From assembly GCF_001598335.1 (NCBI RefSeq), contig NZ_BCYT01000012.1, positions 1-64,000 on the forward strand: a stretch of 64,000 nt of DNA, given 5' to 3'. Shown here piece after piece: positions 61,850 through 64,000 of this stretch (positions are counted from its first letter, which is position 1; each line of letters starts with the position of its first letter). This stretch comes from Sphingobium abikonense NBRC 16140. GTDB taxonomy: Bacteria; Pseudomonadota; Alphaproteobacteria; Sphingomonadales; Sphingomonadaceae. The notes beneath the pieces were generated by a model, which saw only the letters and a list, made by a program, of their open reading frames with translations, searched no databases and was not told the origin of the DNA. The position numbers and the translations under genes are program-made.

Positions 61850-63290
61850 CGGGGCGGTCGTCCATGCTCTGCCAGCCGCCGCCCAGCGCATTGTAAAGCT
61901 GGGCGATGGCAAGGGCTTCGTCGGCTTGCGCGGAAGCCAGGCTGTTGCGGGCGTTCAAAAGCGTGTTTTCGCTGTTCGACAATGTCTGGAAGTCGATCAG
62001 CCCCGCCTGATACTGGCTGCGCGCCAGGATCGCGGCATTGTTCGATGCGTCATAGGCGACGGCGAATTCCGCCTTGCGCGCGCGGGCGCTGGCAAGGGAG
62101 GCCATGGCGTTTTCGACATCCTCCAACGCGGTCAGCACGCTTTGCTTGTAAGCGGCGAAGGCGGCGTCGGTCGCGGCCTTTTGGGCGCGGACCTGCGAGG
62201 CCAGGCGCCCACCATCGAAGATGGTCTGCGCGACATTGGCAAAGACGCCGCCGGTGATGAGATCGAATAGCTGGCTGAAGGCGTTAGACGTGGTGCCGAT
62301 ATTGCCGCTGATGCCGAGCGAGGGATAAAGCTGCGCCTCCGCGACGCCGATCCGCGCGGTCGCGGCCGCGAGCGCGCGTTCGGCGCTGCGCACGTCCGGG
62401 CGCTGGCGCAGCGTGTCGGCCGGGATGCCGGTCGCGATGTCCGTTGGCGGCTGGGGAATGGGGGCGGGCGTTTCCAGCGTCCGGGTCGCATCGCCCGGCG
62501 CCTGTCCCGTCAGGACGGCGATGCGGTTGAGGCTGCTCTTGAGGCTGGCCTCCAGCTGCGGGATGGTGGCGTTGGTCTGGGCCAGCTGCGCGCGGGCCTG
62601 CTGTTCGTCGAGCGAGGAGACGAGGCCCGCCTGCAACCGCCAGCTGGCGATCTGATAATTGTCGCGCTGCACCGCCTGGGTTTCGCGCGCTACCTTGAGC
62701 TGCGCCTGCGCCAGCCGCGCCTGGACATAATTGTTCACCAGTTCGGATATGACCGTCATGCGCACGGTGGCGAGGTCGAAGCCCGACGCTTCCAGATCGG
62801 CGCGCGCCGCTTCGCGCCCGCGTCGCAATTCGCCGAACAGGTCCAATTGCCAGCTGGCGTTGATCCGGGCCGAATAGCTGCTCGACCAGTTGCCGCCGCC
62901 GCCGCCGATCGGGTTGCCATTGGCGTCCAGACGGCCGCCGGCGTCCTGGCTGCTGTAATTGCGCCCGCCCGTCGCGGAACCGCTCAATTGCGGCAGCAGG
63001 CTGGCGTTGGACTGGATCAGGCTTTCGCGCGCCTGCCGCAGCCGCGCCTGCGCCTGCACGACGTCCAGATTATTGGCCACCGCCTGGTCGATGAGCGCGC
63101 TCAAGGCCGGGTCGTTAAGGCGCGTCCACCATTGGCCAAGCTCCGCTTCGCTGAGCGCCGCGCCATCGCCCGCGCTATAGGCGGCCGGCACGCCCAGCGC
63201 GCCCATTTGCGGCGCGCGGTAATCCGGGCCGGCGGCGCAGGCGGATAGCGTCAGGGCCGTCCCGCTGATCCATGCTAGGCGATATCGCAC
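61839..63290 (-). CDS. OprM/NodT-type outer-membrane efflux lipoprotein
   Basis: A protein of 483 residues. A lipoprotein signal ends in the lipobox LSAC (Cys18). Two OEP repeats follow (LSEAELGQWWTRLNDPALSALI, then ANNLDVVQAQARLRQARES, and RQRPDVRSAERALAAATARIGVAEAQLYPSLG). These trimeric channels cross the outer membrane and periplasm. It is first in the operon with the MacA-like adaptor, the ATPase and the permease, giving a complete MacAB-TolC-like machine. The cargo is unknown; macrolides, peptides and siderophores are known cargo of relatives. Confidence 0.92.
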   Translation of the reverse strand: MRYRLAWISGTALTLSACAAGPDYRAPQMGALGVPAAYSAGDGAALSEAELGQWWTRLNDPALSALIDQAVANNLDVVQAQARLRQARESLIQSNASLLPQLSGSATGGRNYSSQDAGGRLDANGNPIGGGGGNWSSSYSARINASWQLDLFGELRRGREAARADLEASGFDLATVRMTVISELVNNYVQARLAQAQLKVARETQAVQRDNYQIASWRLQAGLVSSLDEQQARAQLAQTNATIPQLEASLKSSLNRIAVLTGQAPGDATRTLETPAPIPQPPTDIATGIPADTLRQRPDVRSAERALAAATARIGVAEAQLYPSLGISGNIGTTSNAFSQLFDLITGGVFANVAQTIFDGGRLASQVRAQKAATDAAFAAYKQSVLTALEDVENAMASLASARARKAEFAVAYDASNNAAILARSQYQAGLIDFQTLSNSENTLLNARNSLASAQADEALAIAQLYNALGGGWQSMDDRPDEQ

Positions 63291-63471
63291 CTTTTCCTTG
63301 CACTCCGTCGTCGTTAAAGGGGCCGCTTCATGCCGATCCCTTGAGGGGCCGGCGACCGCATGCGCCCTGACTGCCGCAGGGGTGTGTACGGCTCAACGAC
63401 ATTTATGTCTCAAAGTGTAACGGCAGTGGGAAACGGCGCTTTTGCGAGCGCTTCGGGCTTCGAGGTGAATG

Positions 63472-64000
63472 ATGCGGGCATTTCTATTTCCGGGACAGGG
63501 CAGCCAGTCGGTCGGCATGGGCAAGGCGTTGGCGGATGCCAGCGGCGCGGCGAAGGAGCTGTTTCAGGAGGTGGACGAGGCGCTGTCGCAGCATCTGTTT
63601 CGCATCATGGTGGAGGGGCCGGACAGCGACCTGACGCTCACAGAAAATGCGCAGCCCGCGATCATGGCCAACGCCATCGCCACGCTGCGCGTCATGCAGA
63701 AGGAAGGCGGCTTTTCGCTTGCTTACAAGGGCGATTATGTCGCCGGGCACAGCCTGGGCGAATATAGCGCGCTGTGCGCGGCCGAGGCGTTCGATATCGG
63801 CACCACAGCGCGCTTGCTGAAATTGCGGGGCCAGGCGATGCAGGCCGCCGTACCGGTGGGCGAGGGCGCGATGGCCGCGCTGCTGGGCGCGGATATCGAC
63901 AAGGCGCAGGCGCTGGCCGACGCTGCCGCGCAGGGCGAGGTCTGCACCGTCGCCAATGACAATGATCCCTCGCAGGTGGTGATTTCCGGCCATCGCGGCG
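63472..64000 (+). CDS. fabD: Malonyl-CoA:ACP transacylase (3' truncated by window edge)
   Basis: About 176 residues visible; the stop lies beyond the window. It loads malonate on acyl-carrier protein for fatty-acid synthesis. The start MRAFLFPGQGSQSVGMGKAL carries the conserved GQGSQ oxyanion motif, and the nucleophile elbow is AGHSLGEYSALCAAEAF. QGEVCTVANDNDPSQVVISG fits the ferredoxin-like subdomain. GAGGTG lies about five bases before the ATG. The upstream 180 bp contain no gene and should hold its promoter. It is divergent from the efflux operon. Confidence 0.94.
   Translation, partial: MRAFLFPGQGSQSVGMGKALADASGAAKELFQEVDEALSQHLFRIMVEGPDSDLTLTENAQPAIMANAIATLRVMQKEGGFSLAYKGDYVAGHSLGEYSALCAAEAFDIGTTARLLKLRGQAMQAAVPVGEGAMAALLGADIDKAQALADAAAQGEVCTVANDNDPSQVVISGHRG

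Noticed and set aside
1..64000. Insertion sequences, prophage genes, toxin-antitoxin pairs, restriction or other defence systems
   Set aside because: No transposase, integrase, phage structural, toxin, methyltransferase-endonuclease or Cas-like motif was found in any of the translated frames.

Overview
The window is about 64 kb of GC-rich chromosomal DNA that looks like a sphingomonad (Alphaproteobacteria, Sphingobium/Sphingomonas type). The reasons are the GC-rich codon usage, the style of the TonB-dependent receptors and FecI-like sigma factor, sphingomonad-type intergenic palindromes (core CTTCGACAGGCTCAG), and GatCAB for tRNA amidation. I see no transposase, integrase, phage gene, CRISPR array or plasmid function. 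Apart from the accessory clusters below it reads as core chromosome.

Layout. 1-0.9 kb: the end of a MerR-type regulator and ruvX. 0.9-5.6 kb: a DUF3089 lipase-like protein, then gatC-gatA-gatB, with palindromic repeats inserted between the gat genes. 5.8-13.1 kb (minus strand): a FecI-type ECF sigma factor, FecR anti-sigma, a TonB receptor with an STN signalling domain, and a 1070-residue autotransporter with acidic, probably calcium-binding, inserts. 13.2-14.4 kb: a serine hydrolase divergent from the sigma factor. 14.6-23.9 kb: a complete glycogen operon, glgP-glgB-glgC-glgA-glgX. 23.8-31.5 kb: mostly housekeeping genes, namely a NUDIX hydrolase, tRNA-Lys(TTT), folK, a uracil-DNA glycosylase broken by a one-base frameshift, a membrane protein, rpsD, chorismate mutase, an aminotransferase and the galE-ybaK-pgl operon. 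31.6-35.1 kb: a fatty-acid oxidation pair (FadB/J-like multienzyme and thiolase) with a 16-bp palindromic operator upstream. 35.4-40.2 kb: an MFS exporter, a MobA/MocA-like nucleotidyltransferase, folE with an overlapping SDR, and enoyl-CoA hydratase.

40.3-43.9 kb: a TonB receptor translationally coupled to a secreted M19 dipeptidase, which looks like a peptide uptake and hydrolysis unit. 44.0-47.1 kb (minus strand): a valine-degradation operon (acyl-CoA dehydrogenase, 3-hydroxyisobutyryl-CoA hydrolase, mmsB) divergent from a LysR regulator. 48.3-53.5 kb: a methyltransferase, an ABC-2 exporter, a small unknown protein, a MATE exporter and a DUF808 membrane protein. 53.6-55.6 kb: two small unknown genes and the rpsF-rpsR-rplI operon. 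55.9-57.7 kb: a GntP-type permease convergent with a stand-alone BLUF blue-light sensor. 57.9-63.3 kb (minus strand): an RcnB-like periplasmic protein and a MacAB-OprM-type tripartite efflux operon. The window ends inside fabD.

The most unusual items are the sigma/FecR/receptor/autotransporter cluster, the receptor-dipeptidase unit, two near full-length 105-115 bp cruciform-forming intergenic elements, the frameshifted uracil-DNA glycosylase, and the folE-SDR couple. I found no clear evidence for a wholly new system. Starts were chosen from ribosome-binding sites, overlaps and family N-termini, and several could shift by a few codons.
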